64,000 nucleotides of DNA from Acinetobacter sp. SFB (GTDB lineage: Bacteria; Pseudomonadota; Gammaproteobacteria; Pseudomonadales; Moraxellaceae), in NCBI RefSeq assembly GCF_001647545.1, contig NZ_LSZH01000016.1, forward strand, positions 62,001 through 126,000, read 5' to 3'. A program made the position numbers and the translations under genes. The notes below the pieces were generated by a model, which saw nothing but the letters and a program-made list of their open reading frames with translations, was not told the origin of the DNA and made no database searches. Positions 35,692 to 44,653 of the stretch are shown here, in pieces; position 1 is the first letter of the stretch; every line of letters begins with the position of its first letter.

Positions 35692-36780
35692 TTAATCCAT
35701 ATTTTCTAGAATCAGGGCAACGCCCTGTCCTACCCCCACACACATGGTGCAGAGTGCATATTTACCCTTACGACGTTTCAGTTCATGCATGGCTGTGATC
35801 ACCAGACGCGTGCCACTCATCCCTAAAGGATGTCCCAAGGCAATGGCTCCCCCATTCGGGTTGATTCTCGAATCATCATCTGGCAGACCCAGTTCACGAA
35901 TCACGGCAAGTGACTGCGCAGCAAAAGCTTCATTTAGCTCGATTACATCCATTTGCTCTAAGCTCAGTCCGGTCTGCTTTAAGACTTTCTGTACGGCTGG
36001 CACTGGCCCAATGCCCATATATTTGGCTTCAACACCGGCGCTGGCCATCCCGATCACTTTGACTTTCGGGCTCAAACCATATTGCTCGGCAAACTGCTGA
36101 TTGCCGAGCAATACGCAAGCTGCGCCGTCATTGACACCCGAAGCATTGCCGGCGGTGACCGAACCGCCTTGTTTACGAAATGGGGTTTTTAAAGCTGCCA
36201 AATTTTCCAGGGTGGTTTCTGCTCGCGGGTGCTCGTCTTGCGAAATGATAAGCGTAGTTTTCTTCGCACCTTTGACTTCTACCGGCAGAATTTCTTCGGC
36301 AAAAATACCGTTTTGCTGTGCTACTGCTGTTTTCTGCTGGCTGTGATAGGCAAACAGGTCTTGATCTGCACGGCTAATCTGGTATTTTTCAGCGACGTTT
36401 TCTGCCGTTTCTGGCATGCTGTCGACCCCGAACTGTGCTTTAAATTTTGGGTTGATAAAACGCCAGCCGATTGTTGTGTCATAAATTTCAGGGCTACGAC
36501 TAAAGGCTGTGGTGGGTTTGGATTGCACAAAAGGCGCCCGGCTCATGGATTCTACCCCACCGGCCAAAACAAATTGTGCTTCGCCCGATTTAATAGCGCG
36601 TGCTGCAAGTCCAATCGCATCCAGACCTGAGGCACATAAGGCATGCTGAACTTTGCTGAGATCGACATCAAACACATAGGTCGGATGCCCATGCATGGCT
36701 GCCAGTTGCGCAATACCAATCCCCATGGTCCCAGCACCGACCACAGCAACTTTTATTTGTTCTAAATTGAGCTGTTGCAT
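35692..36780 (-). pseudogene. paaH-paaJ in-frame deletion fusion
   Basis: One 362-residue reading frame joins two normally separate genes. Residues 1-46 are the start of PaaH, the 3-hydroxyadipyl-CoA dehydrogenase, with its NAD motif GAGTMG at 15-20 and the first beta-alpha-beta. From HALCASGLDAIGLAARAIKS (about residue 46) on, it is PaaJ, the beta-ketoadipyl-CoA thiolase. The thiolase part keeps the nucleophile C49, NEAFA, GHPLG and the second Cys in CTMCVGVGQG. It lacks the ~85 N-terminal residues that form the first core strands, and PaaH lacks ~460 residues. Neither is likely functional. If the parent order was paaH-paaJ, ~1.6 kb is gone; if paaI lay between, it is lost too. The frame is intact, and paaG ends 3 bases upstream. 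Confidence 0.88.
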
Positions 36781-36783
36781 GAA

Positions 36784-37575
36784 TTAGCATCCTTTATATT
36801 CAGGCGTACGTTTCTGCATAAAGGCTTGTACACCTTCTTTATAGTCACTCGACCGACCGGCCAAACGCTGTAAATCACGCTCTAGAATGAGCTGCTGATC
36901 CAGATTATTGTCAGCTGCAGCATGAATGGCTTTTTTAATCAGTGACAGACCATAGGTTGGTTGCTGTGCCAGATGTTCTGCCAATTTTTTCGCTTCTGCT
37001 TGCAGTTGTTCATCTTCAACCACTTGCCAGATCATACCCAGTTGCACTGCGCGCTCAGCCGGAATTTTATCGCCGAGCATGGCAAGTCCCATCGCTTGGG
37101 CACGGCCAACCAGACGTGGCAGGAACCAGGTACCGCCTGAATCAGGTACCAAACCAAGCCGGCAAAAGGCTTGAATAAACGAGGCTGATTTTGCTGCAAT
37201 CACAATGTCACAGGCCAAGGCAATGTTGGCGCCGGCCCCTGCTGCCACACCATTCACCGCACAAATCACCGGTTTTGGCATTTCGGTAATCAGCTTGATC
37301 AAAGGGTTATAGTATTTTTCAATCGACAGGCCTAAATCCGGTGCCTCAGCATTCGGATCAACCACACGGTCATTTAAATCCTGACCGGCACAGAAACCGC
37401 GACCTTCAGCTGAAATCACCACGGTACGAATCTGACTGTCTTTGGCCCAGGTCTTGATGACCTTGGAGACTTCCTGATGCATGGTTTCATTAAAGCTGTT
37501 GAGCTGTTTGGGACGGTTAAAGGTCAGGTAGCCCACTGCATTTTTTTCTTCGACAATAATTGTTTGATATTCCAT
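36784..37575 (-). CDS. paaG: 1,2-epoxyphenylacetyl-CoA isomerase (oxepin-CoA forming)
   Basis: A 263-residue crotonase-fold enzyme. Oxyanion-hole segments are GRGFCAGQDLND and NGVAAGAGANIAL, and GLVPDSGGTWFLPRLVGRAQ carries the catalytic Asp expected of isomerase-type members. In the pathway PaaG turns the ring epoxide into oxepin-CoA and also isomerises later double bonds. The start overlaps the paaF stop by one base (TAATG), and the fusion gene starts 3 bases after its stop. Assignment as paaG, not paaF, rests on length, the PDSGGTWFLPR motif and order. Confidence 0.92.
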   Translation of the reverse strand: MEYQTIIVEEKNAVGYLTFNRPKQLNSFNETMHQEVSKVIKTWAKDSQIRTVVISAEGRGFCAGQDLNDRVVDPNAEAPDLGLSIEKYYNPLIKLITEMPKPVICAVNGVAAGAGANIALACDIVIAAKSASFIQAFCRLGLVPDSGGTWFLPRLVGRAQAMGLAMLGDKIPAERAVQLGMIWQVVEDEQLQAEAKKLAEHLAQQPTYGLSLIKKAIHAAADNNLDQQLILERDLQRLAGRSSDYKEGVQAFMQKRTPEYKGC

Positions 37576-38345
37576 TACACACCTCTAAATTCTGGTTTTC
37601 TTTTTTCTAAAAATGCATTGATGCCTTCTTGGCGATCCTGGGTTGCAGCCAGCCAGACAAAATGTTGACGCTCTAATTTAAGTCCCTGACTTAAAGTCAC
37701 TTCATGAATCGACTTTAAAGATTGCTTGATGGCACGAATGGCCAGCGGTGCCTGCTTGGCAATTTTTCCTGCCAGTTCCAGTGCGTATTGCACGGTTAAA
37801 GCTGGCGGACAGACCTGGCTGCTAATACCTTGTTGCAATGCGCTCTGTGCCGAAATCATTTCACCGGTCATGGCCCAGCGCATCGTCAATTGCTGCCCGA
37901 CCAGACGGGCCAGACGCTGTGTGCCACCCGCACCTGGCAGCATCCCCAAAGCTATTTCAGGCAAGGCAAACTGGGCATTCTCACCTGTGACGATCATGTC
38001 GCCATGCAAAGCCAGTTCAAAACCGGCACCCAAGGCATAGCCATTCACGGCCATGATTAAAGGCTTGGAAAATTCATCAATTTTTTTCCAAAGCAGCGGG
38101 CGCTGATCCTGCTGGATGCTGACCACATCTAACTGCGCCAGCTCATTTAAATCAGCGCCGGCTGCAAAGCATTGCGTATTTCCGGTGATGACCACGGCCT
38201 TCACCGCAGCATCTGTTTCCAAGTTCTGTAAACAGGCTGCAATGTCTTGCAAGGTGGCATTGTTTAAAGCATTGCGCTTTTCCGGGCGATTCAGCTCAAT
38301 CAGCACCACACCTGGCTTGGGTGAGCTGGTTTTAATGTAGGTCAT
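37575..38345 (-). CDS. paaF: 2,3-dehydroadipyl-CoA hydratase
   Basis: A 256-residue enoyl-CoA hydratase. It has both catalytic features of the hydratase class: GALGxG-like NGYALGAGFELAL for the oxyanion hole with Glu nearby, and LPEIALGMLPGAGGTQRLAR with the second Glu. It hydrates 2,3-dehydroadipyl-CoA to 3-hydroxyadipyl-CoA, whose next enzyme (PaaH) is destroyed in this genome. If no other dehydrogenase takes over, 3-hydroxyadipyl-CoA would be the last product. Overlaps paaG by one base and follows paaE by 40 bases. Confidence 0.92.
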   Translation of the reverse strand: MTYIKTSSPKPGVVLIELNRPEKRNALNNATLQDIAACLQNLETDAAVKAVVITGNTQCFAAGADLNELAQLDVVSIQQDQRPLLWKKIDEFSKPLIMAVNGYALGAGFELALHGDMIVTGENAQFALPEIALGMLPGAGGTQRLARLVGQQLTMRWAMTGEMISAQSALQQGISSQVCPPALTVQYALELAGKIAKQAPLAIRAIKQSLKSIHEVTLSQGLKLERQHFVWLAATQDRQEGINAFLEKRKPEFRGV

Positions 38346-38385
38346 CCTTGAACTCCTGCTGTTCTCAGTGCTGTAAATTCAGCTT

Positions 38386-39444
38386 TTATTCATCGAAACT
38401 CAGGCGTACATTGGCTGTAATCGGGCGTGCCTGACAGCTCAGCACATAACCTTTCTGGAGTTCATCTTCCTCCAGACTGTAATTCACAGCCATTTCAACC
38501 TGACCCTCTAACACCTTACATTTACAGGTTGCACAGACCCCGCCCTTGCAGGCATATGGCAGGTCTGCCCCGGCACGTAGCGCAGCATCTAAAATACTGT
38601 CATCCTGTTTGGATACTTCAACCATCAGCTCACGGCCATCCAGAATAATATTGACGCGTTCTTCACTGCGGCTTTCAATTTGCTGTGCACTTGCTCGCGG
38701 TGCAGTACCGGTATTGAAGCGTTCAGTGTGAATCTTGCTGGGCTGAATGCCCCAGGTCGGTAATACCGTTTCGACCGCTGCCATCATTTCTTCAGGACCA
38801 CAGGCAAAACAGTGATCAGTGTCGGCTGAAATCAGATTGGCCTGAAACAGCTGCTGCAATTTATCCGCATTGATCCGACCATTAAAGATCTCGCTGTCAT
38901 TCAGTTCACGGGAAAAAATATTCACCAGTTGCAGACGTTCCTTAAAACGGTCTTTCAGGTCCATGATCTGCTCAGAAAACATGGTCTGTTTCCAGGAACG
39001 GTTGCCATATACTAGGGTGAATGTTGCTTCCGCTTGACCGTTCAGCACCGACTTTACAATCGACAAGATCGGCGTAATGCCACTGCCTGCTGCAAAGCCT
39101 AAATAATTCTGGCCACCCGTTTTGGCTGCTTTTTGGAAGAACACACCTTGTGGTGGCATGACTTCTACAACATCGCCCGCTTTGAGATGCGCATTGGCCC
39201 AGGTTGAAAACTGCCCCTGATCAATTTTTTTAATCGCAATACTCATGTCTTCCTGAGTATCACTACAAATGGAGTAACAGCGGCGCAGTTCGCCGTCATC
39301 GGTTAAATGACGAATGGTCAGGTGCTGACCCGGCTGATATTGAAAAGCATCTTTCTGCTCAGGCTCGAGATCAAAGGCAATGCAGATCGCCTGCTCGGTT
39401 TGTGGCTGAATCGATTTAATGGTTAACGGTATAAATTGGCTCAT
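38386..39444 (-). CDS. paaE: Phenylacetyl-CoA epoxidase, reductase subunit
   Basis: A 352-residue NADPH-dependent reductase feeding electrons to the PaaABC(D) oxygenase. Domain order is FAD (RCYSIC), NAD(P) (LGFAAGSGITPILS, then CGPEEMM), and a C-terminal plant-type ferredoxin with Cys ligands in ACKGGVCATCKCKV and LSCQARP. This order, with the ferredoxin last, is the opposite of AntC and is diagnostic of PaaE. It lies 75 bases after paaD and 40 bases before paaF. Confidence 0.94.
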   Translation of the reverse strand: MSQFIPLTIKSIQPQTEQAICIAFDLEPEQKDAFQYQPGQHLTIRHLTDDGELRRCYSICSDTQEDMSIAIKKIDQGQFSTWANAHLKAGDVVEVMPPQGVFFQKAAKTGGQNYLGFAAGSGITPILSIVKSVLNGQAEATFTLVYGNRSWKQTMFSEQIMDLKDRFKERLQLVNIFSRELNDSEIFNGRINADKLQQLFQANLISADTDHCFACGPEEMMAAVETVLPTWGIQPSKIHTERFNTGTAPRASAQQIESRSEERVNIILDGRELMVEVSKQDDSILDAALRAGADLPYACKGGVCATCKCKVLEGQVEMAVNYSLEEDELQKGYVLSCQARPITANVRLSFDE

Positions 39445-39519
39445 GGCAAAATCCTTCTTTTAGCTGGCGGTGTTCAGGCTTGTTATTGGTTTACCCTGCC
39501 CACCGCGCAATCGTTACAA

Positions 39520-40020
39520 TTAAATACATTTGAAATAGTCAAAAGTTTCTAAGCAGTCCCGACATTGATATAAAGCTTTACAGGCGGTCGAACCGAATTC
39601 ACTTAATAATTTGCTGTTGTGACTTAAGCACTGTGGACAGGTGATGCCATCTGTTAAAGCGACATGCGTACCGCAGCTATGTGACTGGCCTTGCGGCGGT
39701 GCAATACCATACTGCTGTAATTTGTGTTTGCCCGATTCACTCATCCAGTCCGTGGTCCAAGCTTCAGAAAGGTCCACAATCACTTTGACTGGCGTCAAAC
39801 CGTTCGCCTCGAAAGCCTGGGTAATTTCTGCCTTTAATACATCGGTGGCCGGACAGCCGCTATAGGTCGGCGTGAGTCGCACCACAATTTCATCCTGCTG
39901 ATTCAGCTCGACGCCACGAATCATGCCCAGATCAATCACTGACAATACTGGAATCTCTGGATCAGAAACCTGCTGCAAAACGTCCCAACATTGATCTTCT
40001 ACGTGTCGAATCAGATTCAT
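39520..40020 (-). CDS. paaD: Phenylacetyl-CoA epoxidase complex, PaaD (Fe-S maturation subunit)
   Basis: I use the ATG at 40020 (MNLIRHVEDQ), preceded by GGGAG, not the upstream TTG. The 166-residue protein has a DUF59/MIP18-like N-terminal domain (VSDPEIPVLSVIDLGMIRGV, TPTYSGCPATDVLKAE) and a C-terminal Cys-rich zinc ribbon (CPQCLSHNSKLL, YQCRDCLETFDYFKC). PaaD is needed for assembly of the iron-sulfur or di-iron centres of the epoxidase. It starts 29 bases after paaC's stop, the TTG option almost touching it. Confidence 0.93.
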   Translation of the reverse strand: MNLIRHVEDQCWDVLQQVSDPEIPVLSVIDLGMIRGVELNQQDEIVVRLTPTYSGCPATDVLKAEITQAFEANGLTPVKVIVDLSEAWTTDWMSESGKHKLQQYGIAPPQGQSHSCGTHVALTDGITCPQCLSHNSKLLSEFGSTACKALYQCRDCLETFDYFKCI

Positions 40021-40048
40021 GCGACTCACTCCCTGTGATTGTGTCAAA

Positions 40049-40804
40049 TTACCAGTTCATGTTTGGATATGAACGCTGCATGTATTGCAGTTCGGCCAAA
40101 ACAAAACCAAGATGCTCTGTATGTAAACCCTGTTTAGCACCACTACGATAAGCGCCCAGCTCTGGCAGGCTTAATTCAAATCGGGCTAATTCGGCTGTAA
40201 TCGTCTGCAGCCACTGTGCTTTTAAGGTTTCAATTTCTGGAATTACTCCAGTCTCGACCAGCTGTTTTTCCTCAGCCGTCAATACAAAAAGTTCCGCGGT
40301 AAAACGCCATAACTGGTTTAAACCTTGCTGGGTTTTTTCATGCGCTTCTGCTGTACCCAAACTTAAGCGCTCCATCCAAGTGGTAGAAAAACGCTGGTGA
40401 TATTTCACTTCTTTGAGTGACTTCACTGCAAAGGCAGCCAACTCAGCATGCTGGCTTTCACTTAAGGCACGAAACAATAAAGCGTGGTAGTGATCCATCA
40501 ACCACTGGCGCACCAAAGTCTGGGCAAAGTCACCATTCGGCTGTTCGCACAGCAGCAAATTACGGTATTCACGCTCAGTACGGAAATAAGCCAGCTTGTC
40601 TTCATCACGGCCCTGCCCTTCTACTTCACCCGCCAGACTGAGTGCAGTACGTGCCTGACCGAGTAAATCCAGTCCAATATTGGCCAAGGCAATATCCAGT
40701 TCCAGTTCAGGTGCATGACCACACCACTCTGCCAAACGATGTGACAGGATCAGTTGACTGTCACCCATATGTAAAAGAAATTCTGCCAATACTTGATTTG
40801 TCAT
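40049..40804 (-). CDS. paaC: Phenylacetyl-CoA epoxidase, structural subunit PaaC
   Basis: A 251-residue helical, ferritin-like protein (start ATG at 40804, with GGTGA upstream; a GTG lies three codons further). It forms a heterodimer with PaaA and stabilises substrate binding but is not thought to carry a functional di-iron site. Family segments include GLDLLGQARTALSLAGEVEG and LRTEREYRNLLLCEQPNGDF-like FRTEREYRNLLLCEQPN, and WMERLSLGTAEAH. It is in the expected place between paaB and paaD. Confidence 0.93.
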   Translation of the reverse strand: MTNQVLAEFLLHMGDSQLILSHRLAEWCGHAPELELDIALANIGLDLLGQARTALSLAGEVEGQGRDEDKLAYFRTEREYRNLLLCEQPNGDFAQTLVRQWLMDHYHALLFRALSESQHAELAAFAVKSLKEVKYHQRFSTTWMERLSLGTAEAHEKTQQGLNQLWRFTAELFVLTAEEKQLVETGVIPEIETLKAQWLQTITAELARFELSLPELGAYRSGAKQGLHTEHLGFVLAELQYMQRSYPNMNW

Positions 40805-40821
40805 AATCTTCACCTTTTCCT

Positions 40822-41112
40822 TTACATGTGCTCGATGCCAGACGGAATGTTATAAAAGGTTGGATGACGGTAAACCTTGTCCATCGATGGTTCGAAAAAT
40901 TCTGCTTTTTCATCCGGTTGTGAAGAGGTAATCAATTCTGATTTAACCACCCAGATACTGATACCTTCATTGCGGCGGGTATACACATCGCGGGCATTTT
41001 GTAATGCGACTTCCTCATCCGATGCACGCAGGCTGCCGACATGACGGTGACTCAGACCCTGTTTACTACGCACAAACACTTCATAAAGTGACCAGTTGTT
41101 TTTGTTATTCAT
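40822..41112 (-). CDS. paaB: Phenylacetyl-CoA epoxidase, subunit PaaB
   Basis: A 96-residue protein with the start taken as the ATG at 41112 (MNNKNNWSLYEVFVRSKQ). It shows the PaaB landmarks WSLYEVFVRSKQGLSHRHVG and ALQNARDVYTRRNEG, then SIWVVKSELI. PaaB bridges two PaaAC dimers in the epoxidase complex. It is 31 bases after paaA and 17 bases before the paaC ATG. Confidence 0.93.
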   Translation of the reverse strand: MNNKNNWSLYEVFVRSKQGLSHRHVGSLRASDEEVALQNARDVYTRRNEGISIWVVKSELITSSQPDEKAEFFEPSMDKVYRHPTFYNIPSGIEHM

Positions 41113-41143
41113 GAGCAAATTTCCTTATATTGATCAAACTGTT

Positions 41144-42088
41144 TTAAGCAACTTTTTGTGCGGCTGACTGTTGCTGCTGCTTTTTCGCATAGACTGCTGC
41201 TGAATCACGTACCCATTTGCCGCCTTCCCACGCTTTGCGGCGTGCTTCAATACGCTCGTGGTTACAAGGTCCCTTGCCTGCAAGAATCGCAAAAAACTCA
41301 TCCCAATTGATTTCACCAAATTGGTAATGTCCAGTTGCTTCATTAAACTTGAGGTCTGGATCGGGAACCGTTAACCCCAGCTGCAAGACTTGCGATACGG
41401 TGTTATCGACAAATTTCTGACGGAGCTCGTCGTTGCTGAACAACTTCACTTTCCACTGCATACTTTGTGCACTATTCGGTGAATTATCGTCGCTTGGACC
41501 AAACATCATCAGTGCCGGCCACCAGAAACGATTCACTGCATCCTGTGCCAATTGTTTTTGTTCCGGCGTACCATTGGCCAATTGCATCATGGCCTCAAAG
41601 CCCTGACGCTGATGGAAACTCTCTTCCTTGCAGACGCGCACCATGGCACGTGCATAAGGACCATAAGAAGTCCGACACAGCGCAACCTGATTAACAATCG
41701 CTGCCCCATCCACCAGCCAGCCAATCGCTGCAACATCGGCCCAGCTCAGGGTTGGATAGTTAAAAATGGATGAATATTTCATGCGACCGGCAATCAGTTT
41801 ATCCATCATGTCGTCACGATCCGCACCCAAAGTTTCTGCAGCACTATAGAGATACAAAGCATGACCGGCTTCATCCTGGACTTTCGCCATCAGCACTGCT
41901 TTACGTTTCAAGGTCGGTGCACGAGTAATCCAGTTGCCTTCGGGCAACATGCCCACCACTTCAGAGTGTGCGTGCTGACCAATCTGACGAATCAAGGTCT
42001 TACGATAAGCATCCGGCATCCAGTCCTTCGGCTCGATAGAAATATCCTTTACAATCTTTTGATCAAAAATTTGTTGTTGATGATTCAT
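41144..42088 (-). CDS. paaA: Phenylacetyl-CoA epoxidase, catalytic subunit PaaA
   Basis: The start is the ATG at 42088 ([13 protein letters not shown]), preceded by GAGG; the frame extends 21 codons further but without support. This 314-residue ferritin-like protein carries the di-iron site that adds one oxygen atom to the ring of phenylacetyl-CoA. Ligand-bearing segments are in [16 protein letters not shown] (Glu and His) and [14 protein letters not shown] (Glu, Glu and His). It is the first gene of the minus-strand paa operon and is divergent from paaZ. Confidence 0.94.
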   Translation of the reverse strand: MNHQQQIFDQKIVKDISIEPKDWMPDAYRKTLIRQIGQHAHSEVVGMLPEGNWITRAPTLKRKAVLMAKVQDEAGHALYLYSAAETLGADRDDMMDKLIAGRMKYSSIFNYPTLSWADVAAIGWLVDGAAIVNQVALCRTSYGPYARAMVRVCKEESFHQRQGFEAMMQLANGTPEQKQLAQDAVNRFWWPALMMFGPSDDNSPNSAQSMQWKVKLFSNDELRQKFVDNTVSQVLQLGLTVPDPDLKFNEATGHYQFGEINWDEFFAILAGKGPCNHERIEARRKAWEGGKWVRDSAAVYAKKQQQQSAAQKVA

Positions 42089-42127
42089 TGTTGCCTCACT
42101 TATCCCAAGTGTTGATACATTCAAATT

Positions 42128-42172
42128 AAAACGATACATAATTAAAATCAATATATATTTATTGGTATCATT
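42128..42172. promoter_or_regulatory. Imperfect inverted repeat near the paaA start
   Basis: AAACGATAC (42128) and GTATCATTT (42164) form a dyad with one mismatch, and a further GTATCAT occurs at about 42328. It may be a second regulator's site in the paaA-paaZ divergent promoter, or promoter sequence itself. Confidence 0.35.
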
Positions 42173-42257
42173 TAATTTTAAAAGTCTATTTTGTATAAGC
42201 CATTGTTTATTATATAAATATATTTTTTATTTTATTACTCATCCTGCTTAAACACAT

Positions 42258-42293
42258 ATTTGTGATTGACATTTCAGCTTTTTAATCACAAAT
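42258..42293. promoter_or_regulatory. Putative PaaX operator between paaA and paaZ
   Basis: ATTTGTGATT and AATCACAAAT form a perfect 10-bp inverted repeat with 16 bases between the arms. The half-site TTTGTGATT fits the start of the PaaX consensus reported in E. coli (WWTRTGATT). It lies 57 bases before the paaZ ATG and about 170 bases before paaA, in the only divergent promoter of the cluster. Confidence 0.7.
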
Positions 42294-42349
42294 TATGAAA
42301 CATCAAAATTAAAATACTTTTTAAACCGTATCATAAATGGAGTTTTACC

Positions 42350-44464
42350 ATGTTAGAGTTAGATAGCTACTCAAGCGCAATGGATGATCAAGATACTGAG
42401 TCACAAAATAATCCTATTGCCATCAAAAGCTTAAGCTCACTGATCTATGGTCAGGAATACACAGCTCAAGCTGATTTACGTACGGTTTATCATGCCATTA
42501 GCGGTGAAGCGGTTTATCAGGTCGGTAGTCAGGGTATCGATACCCAGGCCGTGGTGAAGTATGCCAAACAAAAAGGCGCAACGATTGCCACATGGACTTT
42601 CCATCAACGTGCCGATGCACTAAAGCAAGTGGCACAGTATTTGATGCAACGCAAAGAAGCGTTTTACCAGCTGGCCAAGGCGACAGGCTGTACCCGTAAA
42701 GATGCCTGGATTGATATTGAAGGCGGGATTGGGACCTTATATGCCTATTCGAGTTTGGTGCGCCGTGAACTGAGTGATGAAACCGCATGGGTTGAAGATG
42801 CATGGATTCCTCTGTCCAAGCAAGGCAGCTTTGGCGCGAAACATATTCTCAGTCCCAAAGCCGGTGTCGCCGTCCATATCAATGCCTTTAACTTTCCAAT
42901 CTGGGGCATGCTGGAGAAAATCGCACCTGCTCTTTTAGCGGGCGTGCCGTGTATTGTTAAACCGGCCACTGAAGGTGCCGAGCTGACCCATGCCGTGGTC
43001 AAAGCCATTCATGAAAGCGGCTTCTTGCCGGAAGGCGCACTGCAACTCATTTGCGGTCAGATCTATGATTTGTTTGATCATTTAAATCCTCAAGATACTG
43101 TGACCTTTACCGGTTCTGCTTCAACCGGGCAAAAACTGCGTTCTCATCCACACTTAAATGCCTACTCGATTCCGTTCACCATGGAAGCCGACTCGGTCAA
43201 CAGCGCGATTTTGACCGAACAGGCCAATGACGAAAGCATTGATTTATTTGTCCGTGAAGTCTTCCGGGAAATGACCAGCAAAGCCGGACAAAAATGTACC
43301 GCAATTCGTCGTGCCTTTGTTCCCGCCGCACTTTTGCATACCGTACAGACCAGACTGATTGAAAAACTAAAAAAAGTCGTGGTGGGCGATCCCGCTCAAG
43401 AAGGCGTCAGCATGGGCGCTTTGGCCAGCGTTAAACAGAAACATGATGTCGCTGCAAAAGTTGAACAGCTCAGCCAGGATGCAGAGATTGTATTTGGTAG
43501 TCACTTGCGGCAGGACTTTATTCTTCAGGTCGAAAATCCTGAAAAATCAGCCTGCTACCCACCTACGGTTTTAGTCTGCACAGCGCCCGAACAGGCACAG
43601 CATATTCATAAGGTAGAAGCATTTGGCCCTGTCGTCACCTTAATGCCTTATAGCGGTCTGGTTCAACTTGCTGAGCTGGTGGCACGTGGCGAAGGTAGTC
43701 TGGTCGCCTCCATCGTAAGAAATACCGATGAAAACATCGAACAGCTGCTGAGCAAAATTGCGCCTTGGCATGGCCGTGTGCATATTATGGATGCAGAAAG
43801 TGCCAAAGAAAGTACCGGACATGGTTCTCCATTACCTTTACTGGTTCATGGTGGACCGGGTCGTGCCGGTGGGGGTGAGGAATTGGGCGGTTTACGTGCA
43901 GTCAAACATTATATGCAACGTACTGCGATTCAAGGCTCGCCAAATGCCATGACCCAAGTGGGTCATAGCTGGACTGCCGGCGCTCAAGTCTTTGAAGACC
44001 GAGTACATCCTTTCAAAAAATCATTTGATGAATTACGTATTGGTGAACGTTTGCTGACTGCAAGACGTAGCGTTACAGAAGCCGATCTGGTCAACTTTGG
44101 CTGTCTGAGCGGTGACTTCTTCTATGCGCATATGGATAAAATCGCTGCTGCGGAATCGCTATTTGGTGAACGTGTCGCCCATGGCTATTTCGTGGTTTCT
44201 GCTGCAGCCGGCTTATTTGTCGATGCGGCTCCAGGTCCGGTCATTGCCAACTATGGCATGGACAATCTGCGCTTTGTCGAACCGGTGAAAATTGGCGACA
44301 CCCTGCAGGTTGAACTGACCTGTAAGCAGAAAACGCCTAAAACATTGCGTGATCCGGCACAGAAGCCCCATGGTGTGGTGGTCTGGGATATTAAAGTCAA
44401 AAATCAGCGCAATGAGCTGGTCGCGACTTATGATATTTTGACCCTGGTTGAACGTGAAGCCTAA
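42350..44464 (+). CDS. paaZ: Bifunctional oxepin-CoA hydrolase / semialdehyde dehydrogenase
   Basis: A 704-residue two-domain enzyme. The N-terminal ~535 residues are an aldehyde dehydrogenase with catalytic C316 in AGQKCTAIRRAF and the Glu in TMEADSVNS. The C-terminal ~160 residues are a MaoC-type hotdog hydratase (LVNFGCLSGDFFYAHMD, ERVAHGYFVVSAAAGLF). It opens the oxepin-CoA ring and oxidises the resulting aldehyde to 3-oxo-5,6-dehydrosuberyl-CoA. GGAG lies 8 bases before the ATG. It is about 20 residues longer at the N-terminus than the E. coli enzyme. Divergent from paaA, it ends in a strong terminator. Confidence 0.94.
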   Translation: MLELDSYSSAMDDQDTESQNNPIAIKSLSSLIYGQEYTAQADLRTVYHAISGEAVYQVGSQGIDTQAVVKYAKQKGATIATWTFHQRADALKQVAQYLMQRKEAFYQLAKATGCTRKDAWIDIEGGIGTLYAYSSLVRRELSDETAWVEDAWIPLSKQGSFGAKHILSPKAGVAVHINAFNFPIWGMLEKIAPALLAGVPCIVKPATEGAELTHAVVKAIHESGFLPEGALQLICGQIYDLFDHLNPQDTVTFTGSASTGQKLRSHPHLNAYSIPFTMEADSVNSAILTEQANDESIDLFVREVFREMTSKAGQKCTAIRRAFVPAALLHTVQTRLIEKLKKVVVGDPAQEGVSMGALASVKQKHDVAAKVEQLSQDAEIVFGSHLRQDFILQVENPEKSACYPPTVLVCTAPEQAQHIHKVEAFGPVVTLMPYSGLVQLAELVARGEGSLVASIVRNTDENIEQLLSKIAPWHGRVHIMDAESAKESTGHGSPLPLLVHGGPGRAGGGEELGGLRAVKHYMQRTAIQGSPNAMTQVGHSWTAGAQVFEDRVHPFKKSFDELRIGERLLTARRSVTEADLVNFGCLSGDFFYAHMDKIAAAESLFGERVAHGYFVVSAAAGLFVDAAPGPVIANYGMDNLRFVEPVKIGDTLQVELTCKQKTPKTLRDPAQKPHGVVVWDIKVKNQRNELVATYDILTLVEREA

Positions 44465-44479
44465 ACTTTAAATTAGCTA

Positions 44480-44508
44480 AAAAGGAATCATTATGATTCC
44501 TTTTTTTT
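44480..44508 (+). terminator. Terminator after paaZ
   Basis: AAAAGGAATCA pairs with TGATTCCTTTT (11 bp, 3-base loop) followed by a run of eight T. Textbook rho-independent terminator. Confidence 0.88.
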
Positions 44509-44653
44509 ATTAGTTTAAATTATATGTATCCTTTTATAGAAATTGATTGACGAAAAGAAATTTAAACTCTAGATTAAAAAATACGATACACAATAAAACA
44601 ATATCAATATTACAAGTATCAAAATATCTCAAACAATCAACATAGGATGTTGC

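Noticed and set aside
35692..36780. Intact 362-residue thiolase with an unusual N-terminus
   Set aside because: The first 46 residues are plainly a PaaH start with the NAD-binding motif, and the thiolase core lacks its first strands, so fusion by deletion is the better explanation.
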